Shown here one piece after another: positions 1 through 10,355 of a stretch of 54,665 bases of DNA. A model generated the notes under the pieces. The model ran no database searches, was not told the origin of the DNA, and saw nothing but the letters and a program-made list of their open reading frames with translations. The position numbers were made by a program, and so were the translations under genes. The stretch's first letter is position 1. The number at the start of each line of letters is the position of its first letter. Source of the stretch: an uncultured Collinsella sp. (GTDB taxonomy: Bacteria; Actinomycetota; Coriobacteriia; Coriobacteriales; Coriobacteriaceae); assembly GCA_902464565.1 (NCBI GenBank), contig CABQJV010000012.1, positions 1 through 54,665 on the forward strand, written 5' to 3'.

Positions 1-1262
1 GCATGGCGGCCGCGCTTTCCGCGCATAAGGCCGGCGCACGTGTGGCCATCGTGGAGCGCGAACAGCACCTGGGCGGTATCCTTCGCCAGTGCATCCACCC
101 CGGCTTTGGCCTATCGCACTTTAAGCAGGAGCTCACCGGCCCCGAGTATGCGCAGCGCTTTATCGACCAGGTTCGCGCATCCGACATTGCGCTGTTCTTG
201 GACAGCATGGTGCTTGGGATTGATTCGGGCGAGTCCACGGAAGACGCCGCACTCCACACCGTCACGCTCATGAGCCCCACCGGCATGTTTCAGCTCACCG
301 GGCGTGCGGTCGTCCTTGCCATGGGATGCCGCGAGCGCACCCGCAGCGAGATTAAGATTCCCGGCAGCCGACCCGCCGGCGTGTTTACGGCCGGCCTGGC
401 GCAGCGATACATCAATATCGAGAACCTCAAGCCCGGCTCGCGCGCCGTCATTTTGGGCTCGGGCGACATCGGGCTGATTATGGCGCGCCGCTGCGCGCTC
501 GAGGGGATTTCAGTCGAGGGCGTGTACGAGCTCATGCCGTACGCCAACGGCCTGCGCCGCAACGTTAAGAACTGCCTGGACGACTTTGGCATTCCGCTGC
601 ATCTGTCTACCACGGTCACGCGCGTGATCGGGCACGACCGCGTGGAAGCCGTCGAGGTGAGCCAGGTCGACGAGCACCTGGCGCCCATTCCGGGAACCGA
701 GCGCATCGTTCCGTGCGACACGCTGCTGCTTTCGGTGGGCCTGATTCCCGAGAACGAGCTTTCGGTGGGCGCGGGCGTCGAGCTTGACCCGCGCACGCGT
801 GGCGCCGTGGTGGACCAGAGTCTGCAGACGGGCGTGCCGGGCATATTTGCCTGCGGCAACGTGCTGCACGTGCACGACCTAGCAGACAATGTGACGACCG
901 AGTCCGAACACGCCGGTGCAGCCGCGGCGGCGTGGGCGCTGGGGGCTGTCAACAACGCGGCGGGAGTGGCGGACGCGGACTGCGAGCTCACGGTCTCCCC
1001 CGCCGGCATCGCAGGCTACGCGCTGCCAGGACGCATTACGGCTGTGGCGCTCACCAAGCTCAACTTCCGCGTGCGCCGACCCGTCGACGCCGCCCGCGTG
1101 CGCATTCTGACAGGTGACGAGGAGCTGTTTGCAGGCAAAATCCGCCCGTTTAAACCGAGCGTAATGGAGAGCTTCCCGCTGCCAGCAAAGGTGATTCAGC
1201 GCGCACTCGACCTGGGTGTTAGCGAGATTGTCCTGTCCGTCGATCCCGTTGAGGAGGCGTAA
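1..1262 (+). CDS. NAD(P)/FAD-dependent oxidoreductase, 5' end outside the window
   Basis: This is the C-terminal 420 residues or so of a two-dinucleotide-binding flavoprotein. The reading frame is open at the left edge. The visible Met at position 3 is internal, because the usual N-terminal FAD motif (GGGPAG type) must lie just before it. A second Rossmann motif, GSGDIG, lies near residue 150. The FAD-contacting segment GIFACGNVLHVHD lies near residue 280. Next to a DUF1667 gene, this arrangement is typical of the anaerobic glycerol-3-phosphate dehydrogenase-like sets (GlpA-type oxidase, FAD/NAD oxidoreductase, DUF1667 protein). I infer a role in passing electrons from such a dehydrogenase; the substrate cannot be read from this fragment. 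The gene ends with TAA four bases before the next start codon, so the two are probably co-transcribed. Confidence 0.85.
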   Translation, partial: MAAALSAHKAGARVAIVEREQHLGGILRQCIHPGFGLSHFKQELTGPEYAQRFIDQVRASDIALFLDSMVLGIDSGESTEDAALHTVTLMSPTGMFQLTGRAVVLAMGCRERTRSEIKIPGSRPAGVFTAGLAQRYINIENLKPGSRAVILGSGDIGLIMARRCALEGISVEGVYELMPYANGLRRNVKNCLDDFGIPLHLSTTVTRVIGHDRVEAVEVSQVDEHLAPIPGTERIVPCDTLLLSVGLIPENELSVGAGVELDPRTRGAVVDQSLQTGVPGIFACGNVLHVHDLADNVTTESEHAGAAAAAWALGAVNNAAGVADADCELTVSPAGIAGYALPGRITAVALTKLNFRVRRPVDAARVRILTGDEELFAGKIRPFKPSVMESFPLPAKVIQRALDLGVSEIVLSVDPVEEA

Positions 1263-1266
1263 GGCC

Positions 1267-1665
1267 ATGAGCACAAACACGATCGAGACGCTGCGGTTCA
1301 GCTGCACCACCTGCCCATCCGAGTGCCTCCTGACCGTAGAGGTAGAGCGTGACGCAGACCGCGCCTTAGTAGAGGTGCGCTCCGTGACCGGAAACAGCTG
1401 CCCGCGTGGCGATACGTTCGCGCATCAGGAGCTCACCTGCCCCATGCGCGTGCTCACCACCACCATTGCCGTATCCGGCGGCGACGAGACGCTGCTACCC
1501 GTGCGCACGGCCGAAGCCATCCCGCTGGCACTCCATGCCCAGGCCATGGACCTCATTCGCGGCCTGGTCATCGACGCCCCCATCCGCATGGGCGATGTAG
1601 TCCTCCCCAACCTCCTAGACACCGGTACCGACCTCATCGCCAGCATGGACATCGACCCTGCCTAG
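1267..1665 (+). CDS. DUF1667 domain protein
   Basis: A protein of 132 residues with an N-terminal CTTCPSEC motif and a further Cys in the segment NSCPRG, followed by a CPMRV segment. This Cys pattern is typical of DUF1667 and suggests a metal or Fe-S site. The ATG at 1267 is chosen over an in-frame upstream ATG at 1216 because GAGGAGG (1251-1257) lies at a good distance before it, inside the end of the preceding gene. Family members sit beside GlpA-like and FAD-oxidoreductase genes, as here; the biochemical role is not established. After the stop there is a loose hairpin (GGTAGCT with AGCTACC, about 1665-1699). Confidence 0.85.
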   Translation: MSTNTIETLRFSCTTCPSECLLTVEVERDADRALVEVRSVTGNSCPRGDTFAHQELTCPMRVLTTTIAVSGGDETLLPVRTAEAIPLALHAQAMDLIRGLVIDAPIRMGDVVLPNLLDTGTDLIASMDIDPA

Positions 1666-1725
1666 GTAGCTCATTTGGGTCGGGGCTCTTTTAGCTACCC
1701 CGCCATCCACCCCGCCCCTCCTCAA

Positions 1726-1787
1726 TTGCGGTGAAATAGTTCCTGATTTCCGCCAAACCCCGGCATCCAGGAACTATTTCACCGCAA
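1726..1787 (+). repeat. Family A palindrome, copy A1
   Basis: The left arm TTGCGGTGAAATAGTTCCTG (1726-1745) pairs perfectly with 1768-1787 across a 22-base loop. It begins 60 bases after the DUF1667 stop. A CCTC-rich leader precedes the left arm, which sets the orientation as plus. No T-run follows, so it is not a classical terminator. Five more copies occur in this window. Confidence 0.9.
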
Positions 1788-1831
1788 CTATCCTTGGAAT
1801 CGGTATTTAGCTTGTACCTACTTTAGTGCCA

Positions 1832-1991
1832 TTTCAAAACCATGCCGGATTACGGGGCTGATTCGGAGACCCCCATCCATACCGGCAATTTTCGATTTTT
1901 GATAAGCCGTCTACCTGCGGTTTTAATTTCGCGATTATTCCCATGGTCAAGTAATGCAGGTCCAGCCCCGTAATCCGCCATAGTTTTGAAA
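1832..1991 (+). repeat. Family B long-arm palindrome, copy B1
   Basis: Two 29-base arms (1832-1860 and 1963-1991) match as an inverted repeat with 2 mismatches and enclose about 100 bases. Inside is the core TCTACCTGCGGTTTT with AAGCC just upstream (about 1904-1925), shared with copy B2. The arms of B1 and B2 are unrelated in sequence. It starts 44 bases after the family A copy A1. Confidence 0.8.
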
Positions 1992-2147
1992 CCAGCCCAT
2001 TCGGGACGAGCCTCTTATGACTACTTTTGCCCGAACGTTCGCTAGGCTCGCCATGCCAAGGAGTGTCCCAAAGCGCCGGCATAAAAGGAACGTCCCTAAC
2101 TGCCGGGCATGGGATACCATGGTGGCAACCTAGCGAAAGGACGATGT

Positions 2148-3236
2148 ATGGCACATGTCGATGACCAGCGTGTGGCGCGCGTGCTCGATGCGCTCGAGGC
2201 CCAGCACCCCGGCACGCAGCTGCTTGTGAATGACCCATGGTCGATCTACTATCTGACCGGCTTTTATGCCGATATGTTCGAGCGTTTTTGTGGCGTGTTG
2301 CTCGAGCGCGATGCCGAGCCCGTGATCTTGGTCAACGCGCTGCATCAGCTGCCCGAGTATGACAATGCCCGCGTTGCCTACCACACCGACACCGATGTCG
2401 TGGCCGACGCCATCGCGAGTGAGATCGACCCGACCATACCGCTCGGTATCGACACCGTCATGCGCTCCGGCTTTTTAATGCCCCTTATGGATCGTCACGC
2501 CGCGAGCGAGTTCTTCCTAGGCGACTTTGCCGTCACCGCCGCACGCACACACAAGGACGTCGCAGAGCAGGAGCTCATGCGCGTGTCCTCGGCCGCCAAC
2601 GACGCCGTGATGGCCGATGCCATCAAGCTCGTTCACGAGGGCGTGACGGAGCGCGAAATTGCCGACCAGATGCTCGGCCTGTACCGCAAGCACGACTGCG
2701 AGGGCTTTAGCTTTCCGCCCATCGTGAGCTTTGGCGCCAACACCGGAGACCCGCATCACGAGCCCGACGACACCGTACTCAAGCGCGGCGACGTGGTGCT
2801 GTTCGACATTGGCGGACGCCACCGCAACTACTGCTCGGACATGACGCGCACGTTCTTTTGGGACGAGCCGGACGAGGAGACGGCGCGCATCTACGACATC
2901 GTGCGCCGAGCCAACGAGGCTGCCGAGGCGCTCATCGCCCCGGGCGTGCGCATGTGCGATCTGGACCGCGCCGCGCGCGACGTGATTGAGGACGCTGGCT
3001 ACGGCAAGTACTTTACGCACCGCTTGGGACACTCGATCGGTCTGCAGGACCACGAGCCGGGCGACGTCTCGCTCGTCAACAATCAAGTCGTAGAACCTGG
3101 CATGACGTTCTCCATCGAGCCGGGCATCTACCTCCCCGGCCACACTGGTGTCCGCATCGAAGACCTGGCCCTGGTTACCGAGTCCGGCGTCGAGATTCTC
3201 AACGCCTACCCCCACGATCCGGTCCGCCTCGACTAG
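2148..3236 (+). CDS. M24 family metallopeptidase (Xaa-Pro aminopeptidase-like)
   Basis: A 362-residue protein with the creatinase-like N-terminal domain (ending near residue 125) and the pita-bread M24 catalytic domain. Visible metal ligands are the Asp of VVLFDIGG, the Asp of CSDMTRTF, the His of HRLGHSIG, the Glu of FSIEPGIY and the Glu of VRIEDL. This is the full DDHEE set, so it should be an active dinuclear metal peptidase acting on X-Pro peptides in the cytoplasm. The ATG at 2148 is preferred over the in-frame ATG at 2109 because GAAAGGA lies just upstream at normal spacing and the family N-terminus aligns there. It is a single-gene unit bracketed on both sides by A-then-B palindrome pairs. 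Confidence 0.92.
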   Translation: MAHVDDQRVARVLDALEAQHPGTQLLVNDPWSIYYLTGFYADMFERFCGVLLERDAEPVILVNALHQLPEYDNARVAYHTDTDVVADAIASEIDPTIPLGIDTVMRSGFLMPLMDRHAASEFFLGDFAVTAARTHKDVAEQELMRVSSAANDAVMADAIKLVHEGVTEREIADQMLGLYRKHDCEGFSFPPIVSFGANTGDPHHEPDDTVLKRGDVVLFDIGGRHRNYCSDMTRTFFWDEPDEETARIYDIVRRANEAAEALIAPGVRMCDLDRAARDVIEDAGYGKYFTHRLGHSIGLQDHEPGDVSLVNNQVVEPGMTFSIEPGIYLPGHTGVRIEDLALVTESGVEILNAYPHDPVRLD

Positions 3237-3260
3237 CCCTTACCCAATAGCCCCTCAATA

Positions 3261-3327
3261 AGTTGCGGTGGAATAGTTCCCAGATTGGCCCATAAAGGCA
3301 TAATCCAGGAACTATTTCACCGCAACT
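3261..3327 (+). repeat. Family A palindrome, copy A2
   Basis: Arms 3261-3280 and 3308-3327. The left arm reads GTGGAAT where the right arm predicts GTGAAAT, which leaves a G-U pair in plus-strand RNA. It begins 24 bases after the aminopeptidase stop and has the same CCTCAATAAG leader as copy A6. Confidence 0.88.
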
Positions 3328-3367
3328 ACAATGGGGCCAAGTCGGCCAACTTGACAGTCTAGAGATG

Positions 3368-3529
3368 CGCCACGAAAACGGGCTATCTACTACGTTTAAC
3401 CAGCATGGGTCGACCATGCGGGTCTTTTTTGAAAATTGGCAAGCCTTCTACCTGCGGTTTTGATTTTGCATTTTTCCGCGTGGTCGAGGGTATCCGCTAA
3501 AACGTAGTAGATAGGCCCATTTCGTGGCG
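3368..3529 (+). repeat. Family B long-arm palindrome, copy B2
   Basis: Two 30-base arms (3368-3397 and 3500-3529) form an inverted repeat with 3 mismatches. The enclosed segment has TTCTACCTGCGGTTTTGA at about 3446-3463, nearly identical to the core of B1, and a TGGTCGAG segment matching TGGTCAAG in B1. It lies 40 bases after family A copy A2 and 32 bases from the folC stop. Together A2 and B2 fill the 325-base gap between two convergent genes. Confidence 0.8.
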
Positions 3530-3561
3530 AGCAGCCCAAATTAGCTGCCCGGCAAATGGGG

Positions 3562-4905
3562 TTAGCGCAGCAAGCCTGCTACTTCGCCGGCTAGGGTGAT
3601 GGTGCCGGCTGCTACGAAGGGCTCGCCCGCGGCCTTGAAAGCTGCGAGGGCCTCGGAAACGCTGGGGTATACGCCCGCGAGCTTATCGGCATCAACGAGG
3701 GCGGCGAGCTCCTCTGCCGGCAAGGCGCGATCGGAATCGGTCTGCGTCACGACCACGCGCGGGAAAGCCGGGATCAGCACGTCAACGATACCCGCCACGT
3801 CCTTGTCTGCCAGCGCGGCGCACAGCAACGTGGGGCGATTCTCCACGCACGGATCGATCTCATCCAGCGCGCTCACAAAGTTCTCGCAGCTCTGGGGGTT
3901 ATGGCAAGCGTCGATCAGTTTGAGCGGATCGGTCCCCAGCACATCAAAGCGACCCGGCGTGGGGCAGCCCATAAGAGAAGCGTCGAGCGCCTCATGGTCG
4001 AGCTCGCGACCCAGATAGCCCTCGCACAGCATAATCGCGCACGCGGCATTCTGCGGCTGATACGCCGGCTTGACCATACTCGACGTATAGATCGCGCGCG
4101 GCGTGGTACAGCTAAACTCCACCGTATCGCCCACGCGTGCCGGAAGTTTGGTCGTCGTATGGCTCACAACGAGCGGCACAACGTCGCACTCACGGCAACG
4201 GGCATCCATCACGCATTGAACGCTTGCCTCATGCGTGCCCTCGCCCAAAACAACCAAACGCCCAGGCTTAATAACAGCAGCTTTCTCCCCCGCAATGGCC
4301 TCAAGCGTGTCGCCAAGGACCTTCGTATGGTCGAGTCCAATGCCCGTAATGGCAACGGCGACGGGATCGGTCGCGCTCGTAGCATCCCATCGTCCGCCCA
4401 TGCCAACCTCGAGCACGGCAACATCCACCGCGGCCTCGGCAAACACTACAAGTGCGGCAGCCGTCAGCAGGTCAAACGGTGTGATGGAATAGGCACGCTC
4501 CCCCGCTGCCACACGACGGACATTCACTCGATGCCCCGCCTCGACGGCGGCAGAAACGCCGCGGGCAAAGGTTTCATCGCTCACAACGCGCCCGTCAACC
4601 TCCATGCGCTCGGGATAGCGCACCAACTGCGGCGACGTATACAGCGCGGTCTTGAGCCCCTCGCCGCGAAGGATAGCAGCTGAAAAACGCGTGGTCGAAG
4701 TCTTGCCATTGGTACCGGCAACCTGAATGCAATCAAAATACTCATCCGGACGCCCCAGCTCATCGAGCATATCGACAACCGTCTCGAGCAGAGGCCCAGC
4801 ATCCCCAGAAATCCGCCCCGTATCAGCAGCCAGCCCAACAGCCTCATCAAACGAAAGCAACTCAAACGAGAAAGGAACGCTATACAAGCCAGAACGCTTA
4901 GGCAT
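3562..4905 (-). CDS. folC: Bifunctional folylpolyglutamate synthase/dihydrofolate synthase family
   Basis: A 447-residue Mur ligase-type enzyme that adds glutamate to (dihydro)folates using ATP. The P-loop AGTNGKTS is at residues 63-70. The Mur-type central segment VLEVGMGGRWDATSA follows, and DACHNPQS marks the C-terminal ligase domain. Length is normal for FolC. The start at 4905 is chosen because TTGGAGA precedes it at 8-9 bases; longer in-frame starts at 4926 and 4962 would run through a likely terminator hairpin. It lies downstream of valS on the same strand, a common bacterial order. Confidence 0.93.
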   Translation of the reverse strand: MPKRSGLYSVPFSFELLSFDEAVGLAADTGRISGDAGPLLETVVDMLDELGRPDEYFDCIQVAGTNGKTSTTRFSAAILRGEGLKTALYTSPQLVRYPERMEVDGRVVSDETFARGVSAAVEAGHRVNVRRVAAGERAYSITPFDLLTAAALVVFAEAAVDVAVLEVGMGGRWDATSATDPVAVAITGIGLDHTKVLGDTLEAIAGEKAAVIKPGRLVVLGEGTHEASVQCVMDARCRECDVVPLVVSHTTTKLPARVGDTVEFSCTTPRAIYTSSMVKPAYQPQNAACAIMLCEGYLGRELDHEALDASLMGCPTPGRFDVLGTDPLKLIDACHNPQSCENFVSALDEIDPCVENRPTLLCAALADKDVAGIVDVLIPAFPRVVVTQTDSDRALPAEELAALVDADKLAGVYPSVSEALAAFKAAGEPFVAAGTITLAGEVAGLLR

Positions 4906-4925
4906 AACCAAAGTCTCCAATAACA

Positions 4926-4957
4926 TAAAAAGAGGCCCATCAAAACAACGAGCCCCT
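4926..4957 (-). terminator. Probable terminator after valS
   Basis: On the minus strand a GC-rich stem (GAGG-GC with GC-CCTC, one bulged G) closes a loop of about 11 bases and is followed by TTTTT. It lies between valS with its C-type palindrome and the folC start, so valS transcription probably ends or is attenuated here. Confidence 0.6.
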
Positions 4958-5056
4958 CCCATTCAAAATATCAGCCAAACACCGCTCTGCAGTGAGATCA
5001 AGGCCACAACCCAGTGACCCTACCAGGCAGCGGACGCCCCCGTAACCGCCATGGGA

Positions 5057-5164
5057 GCGGTTTGGGGTTTTGCTCGATACAAGTTCCGCACGAGCCGAAG
5101 GCCACTTAATGTGGCCTTCGTGCGAGCAGGACTGTTCGCAGTAGCGAGCAATGCCCCAAACCGC
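5057..5164. repeat. Family C nested palindrome, copy C1
   Basis: Outer arms 5057-5076 and 5145-5164 pair over 20 bases with 2 mismatches. Inside is a perfect hairpin at 5096-5120 (CGAAGGCCAC, TTAAT, GTGGCCTTCG). The right outer arm lies 15 bases past the valS stop. The inner core recurs in inverted orientation in copy C2 on the other side of valS. Confidence 0.88.
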
Positions 5165-5179
5165 GTCCCCCAGTAACGC

Positions 5180-7876
<2,697 letters not shown>

Positions 7877-7896
7877 ATATCTCTCCCTGTCCCGCC

Positions 7897-8012
7897 GGGG
7901 AGGAATGTAGGCCCGATTTTCGCTCGGTCAGGTCCTGGGCTCGCTCGAAGACCACATTAAGTGGTCTTCGGCTCGTGCGGAATCTACGAAAATCGGGCCT
8001 ACATTCCTCCCC
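7897..8012. repeat. Family C nested palindrome, copy C2
   Basis: Perfect 26-base outer arms at 7897-7922 and 7987-8012 enclose a perfect inner hairpin at 7946-7970 (CGAAGACCAC, ATTAA, GTGGTCTTCG). Read on the minus strand, its core matches C1 for about 50 bases. One base pair is swapped: G-C in C1, A-T here, on both sides of the stem. It lies in the valS leader, 20 bases before the start codon. Confidence 0.9.
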
Positions 8013-8105
8013 TTAGGTATCGATTACTTCAGTCTGATATGACTTCGCTGAGGCTTAAACAAACACACAGAATAACACAGGTAGTTGGGGTTATTGCGTA
8101 TATAT

Positions 8106-8143
8106 AAAATAGCCTCCGACCGCGGGTGGTCAGAGGCTATTTG
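8106..8143 (-). terminator. Terminator after clpX
   Basis: On the minus strand AAATAGCCTC pairs with GAGGCTATTT and TGACC with GGTCG, giving a long stem ending in TTTTA. It begins about 20 bases past the clpX stop and is a textbook intrinsic terminator. Confidence 0.9.
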
Positions 8144-8163
8144 CAAACACGTTTTAGGCTGGT

Positions 8164-9570
8164 TTACCCGTAGATGCGCTGGGGTTGTTCTTCGCCCTTT
8201 ACGGAGGCTTCGGTCACGATGACCTTGGAAACGCCCTCCTCGCTGGGGAGGTCGAACATCGTCTGCTGAAGCACGTCCTCGCAGATGGCGCGCAGGCCGC
8301 GGGCGCCGGTCTTGCGGGCAAGCGCCATGCGGGCGATCTCGTGCAGGGCGGCGTCCTCAAACTCAAGCTCAACGTCCTCGAGCTGGAACATCTTGCGGTA
8401 CTGACGCACCACAGCGTTCTTGGGCTCGGTCAGGATCGACACCAGGTCGTCCTCGTCGAGCGCCTGCGTCTGGGTGACGACGGGCGTACGTCCCACAAAC
8501 TCGGGGATCATGCCAAAGGCGTTGAGGTCCTGCGGGAGCACCTGACGCAGCAGGTCGTTCTCGTCGACCGAGGTGGGGCCGGCGATCTCAGAGTTAAAAC
8601 CTACGCCCTTGTTTCCCACGCGGTCGGCGATGATCTTGTCCAGACCCACAAAGGCACCACCGCAGATAAACAGGATGTTCGTCGTGTCGATCTGCAGCAG
8701 CTCCTGCTGGGGATGCTTGCGGCCGCCGGTGGGCGGAACGCTTGCCACCGTGCCCTCAAGGATCTTAAGCAGCGCCTGCTGAACACCCTCGCCCGAGACA
8801 TCGCGGGTAATGGAGAGGTTCTCGGCCTTGCGGGCGATCTTATCAATCTCGTCCACGTAGATAATGCCCACCTGAGCGCGCTCAATGTCACCATCGGCAG
8901 CATTGATGAGCTTGAGCAGGATGTTCTCCACGTCCTCGCCCACATAGCCGGCTTCGGTGAGCGCGGTGGCATCGGCGATGGCAAACGGCACCTCGAGGAT
9001 GCGCGCAAGCGTCTGGGCGAGCAGGGTCTTACCGGTACCGGTAGGACCGAGCAGCAAAATATTGGACTTGGCGAGCTCCACCTCGTCCATATCATCATCG
9101 AGCTGCGAGTCCAAACCGTCGTCAAAGGCAGATACCGCGGCGCCGCCCTCGATCACGCGGCGATAGTGGTTGTACACGGCCACCGACATGGCGCGCTTGG
9201 CGTCCTCTTGACCCATAACATAGGCCGAAAGCTCGTCATAGATCTCGTGCGGCGTCGGCACGTGTGTGATGACCTGACGGTCGTCCTCAAGCTCAAAGCC
9301 CTCGGTCTCGGGGTCCACAGCCGGCTGGGATGCAGCCTGACCGTGGTCGTTGAGGAAGCCTGGCAGTTTGCCGTTGCGGGCAGCGTCCATAAAGTCCGAA
9401 GCCAGCGACTCTTCCAGAATCTCGGAACAGGCGGCGACGCACTCGTCACAGATAAAGATGTTAGTCGGGCCCTTTACGAGGCGACGAACCTGGCCCTGCT
9501 CTTTTCCGCAGAAGGAGCAGCGGATGGGGTTGCCGTTCTCGTCAAAGTTGTCCTGCATGTTACCTGCCAT
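8164..9570 (-). CDS. clpX: ATP-dependent Clp protease ATP-binding subunit ClpX
   Basis: A 468-residue AAA+ unfoldase that feeds substrates to ClpP. The N-terminal zinc-binding domain shows C18, C21, C41 and C44. Walker A is GPTGTGKT (about 173-180) and Walker B is IIYVDEID (about 240). The substrate-handling and sensor-2 segment GARGLRAICE is near the C-terminus. An acidic linker of about 60 residues between the zinc domain and AAA+ module is longer than in E. coli. The start codon lies one base after the clpP stop, so the two genes are surely co-transcribed. GAAGGA upstream, inside clpP, is the probable ribosome site. Confidence 0.97.
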   Translation of the reverse strand: MAGNMQDNFDENGNPIRCSFCGKEQGQVRRLVKGPTNIFICDECVAACSEILEESLASDFMDAARNGKLPGFLNDHGQAASQPAVDPETEGFELEDDRQVITHVPTPHEIYDELSAYVMGQEDAKRAMSVAVYNHYRRVIEGGAAVSAFDDGLDSQLDDDMDEVELAKSNILLLGPTGTGKTLLAQTLARILEVPFAIADATALTEAGYVGEDVENILLKLINAADGDIERAQVGIIYVDEIDKIARKAENLSITRDVSGEGVQQALLKILEGTVASVPPTGGRKHPQQELLQIDTTNILFICGGAFVGLDKIIADRVGNKGVGFNSEIAGPTSVDENDLLRQVLPQDLNAFGMIPEFVGRTPVVTQTQALDEDDLVSILTEPKNAVVRQYRKMFQLEDVELEFEDAALHEIARMALARKTGARGLRAICEDVLQQTMFDLPSEEGVSKVIVTEASVKGEEQPQRIYG

Positions 9571-9571
9571 C

Positions 9572-10192
9572 CTAAGCGTCCTTCGCGGCGAGATCGCGCG
9601 AGGTAACGATACGGTCGATCAGGCCGTAGTCGAGGGCCTCGGCAGCAGTCAGGTAATTGTCGCGCTCGGTGTCGGCCTGGACCTTCTCGATGGGCTGGCC
9701 CGAGGCGTCGGACAGGATCTGGTTGAGCTCGCGGCGAGTCTTCTTGATCTCCTCGGCCACGATCTCAATCTCGGTCTGCTGGCCCTGGGCACCGCCGCTG
9801 GGCTGGTGAATCATGACCTTGGAGTGCGGCAGGCAGAAGCGTTTGCCCTTGGCGCCGGCCGAAAGCAGCACGGCGGCCATAGACGCGGCCATACCCACGC
9901 AAATGGTCGAAACCTGCGGCTTGATAAAGTTCATAGTGTCAAGAATCGCCAGGCCGGAGTAGACCTCGCCACCGGGCGAATTGATGTAGAGCGAGATATC
10001 CTTCTCGGCATCCTGGCTCTCAAGATGCAGCAGCTGGGCAACGACCAGATTGGCGCTGACGGAGTTAATCTCCTCGCCCAAGAAGATGATGCGGTCGTTG
10101 AGCAGGCGCGAATAGATATCGTAGCTGCGCTCGCCGCGCGGCGTCTGCTCGATAACGTATGGCACGAGGGCGGAATCGAACTTAGCGATCAT
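9572..10192 (-). CDS. clpP: ATP-dependent Clp protease proteolytic subunit
   Basis: A 206-residue serine peptidase forming the tetradecameric chamber of ClpXP. The catalytic triad is visible: Ser104 in GMAASMA, His129 in VMIHQP and Asp178 in TERDNY. The start at 10192 follows GGAG with a 6-base spacer. Earlier in-frame Met codons (10198, 10204, 10222) have poorer sites; because ClpP is processed, the mature protein would be the same. It is followed at once by clpX. Confidence 0.96.
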   Translation of the reverse strand: MIAKFDSALVPYVIEQTPRGERSYDIYSRLLNDRIIFLGEEINSVSANLVVAQLLHLESQDAEKDISLYINSPGGEVYSGLAILDTMNFIKPQVSTICVGMAASMAAVLLSAGAKGKRFCLPHSKVMIHQPSGGAQGQQTEIEIVAEEIKKTRRELNQILSDASGQPIEKVQADTERDNYLTAAEALDYGLIDRIVTSRDLAAKDA

Positions 10193-10238
10193 ACGCATCT
10201 CCATTTCTCTCTTGCGGACCAAATTGGTTCTAGATAAA

Positions 10239-10279
10239 CGTACGGTGCCCGCATGCTATGCATTGGCTGGCACCGTACG
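10239..10279 (-). terminator. Hairpin between tig and clpP
   Basis: Perfect 11-base arms CGTACGGTGCC and GGCACCGTACG enclose a 19-base loop that itself holds GCATGCTATGC. On the minus strand the stem is followed by TTTATC, a weak U-tract. It could end most tig transcripts or act as a leader structure for clpPX. Confidence 0.55.
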
Positions 10280-10355
10280 AAGCAACCGGATAACCGGTGT
10301 ATAACTTTACCCCATCACGGGCGCACACATGCGCTCGCGGGTAAGGTGGCGAGAA

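Larger units (their letters stand above)
1666..2147. other. 482-base gene-free stretch holding two palindromic elements
   Basis: No credible gene is seen between the DUF1667 stop and the aminopeptidase start. The stretch holds a family A palindrome (1726-1787) and a family B long-arm palindrome (1832-1991). The last 150 bases should hold the promoter of the aminopeptidase gene, but I see no clear -35/-10 pair. Confidence 0.6.

Noticed and set aside
7877..8105. T-box riboswitch in the valS leader
   Set aside because: The leader is explained by the family C palindrome. I see no T-box sequence (AGGGTGGNACCGCG type) or specifier loop.
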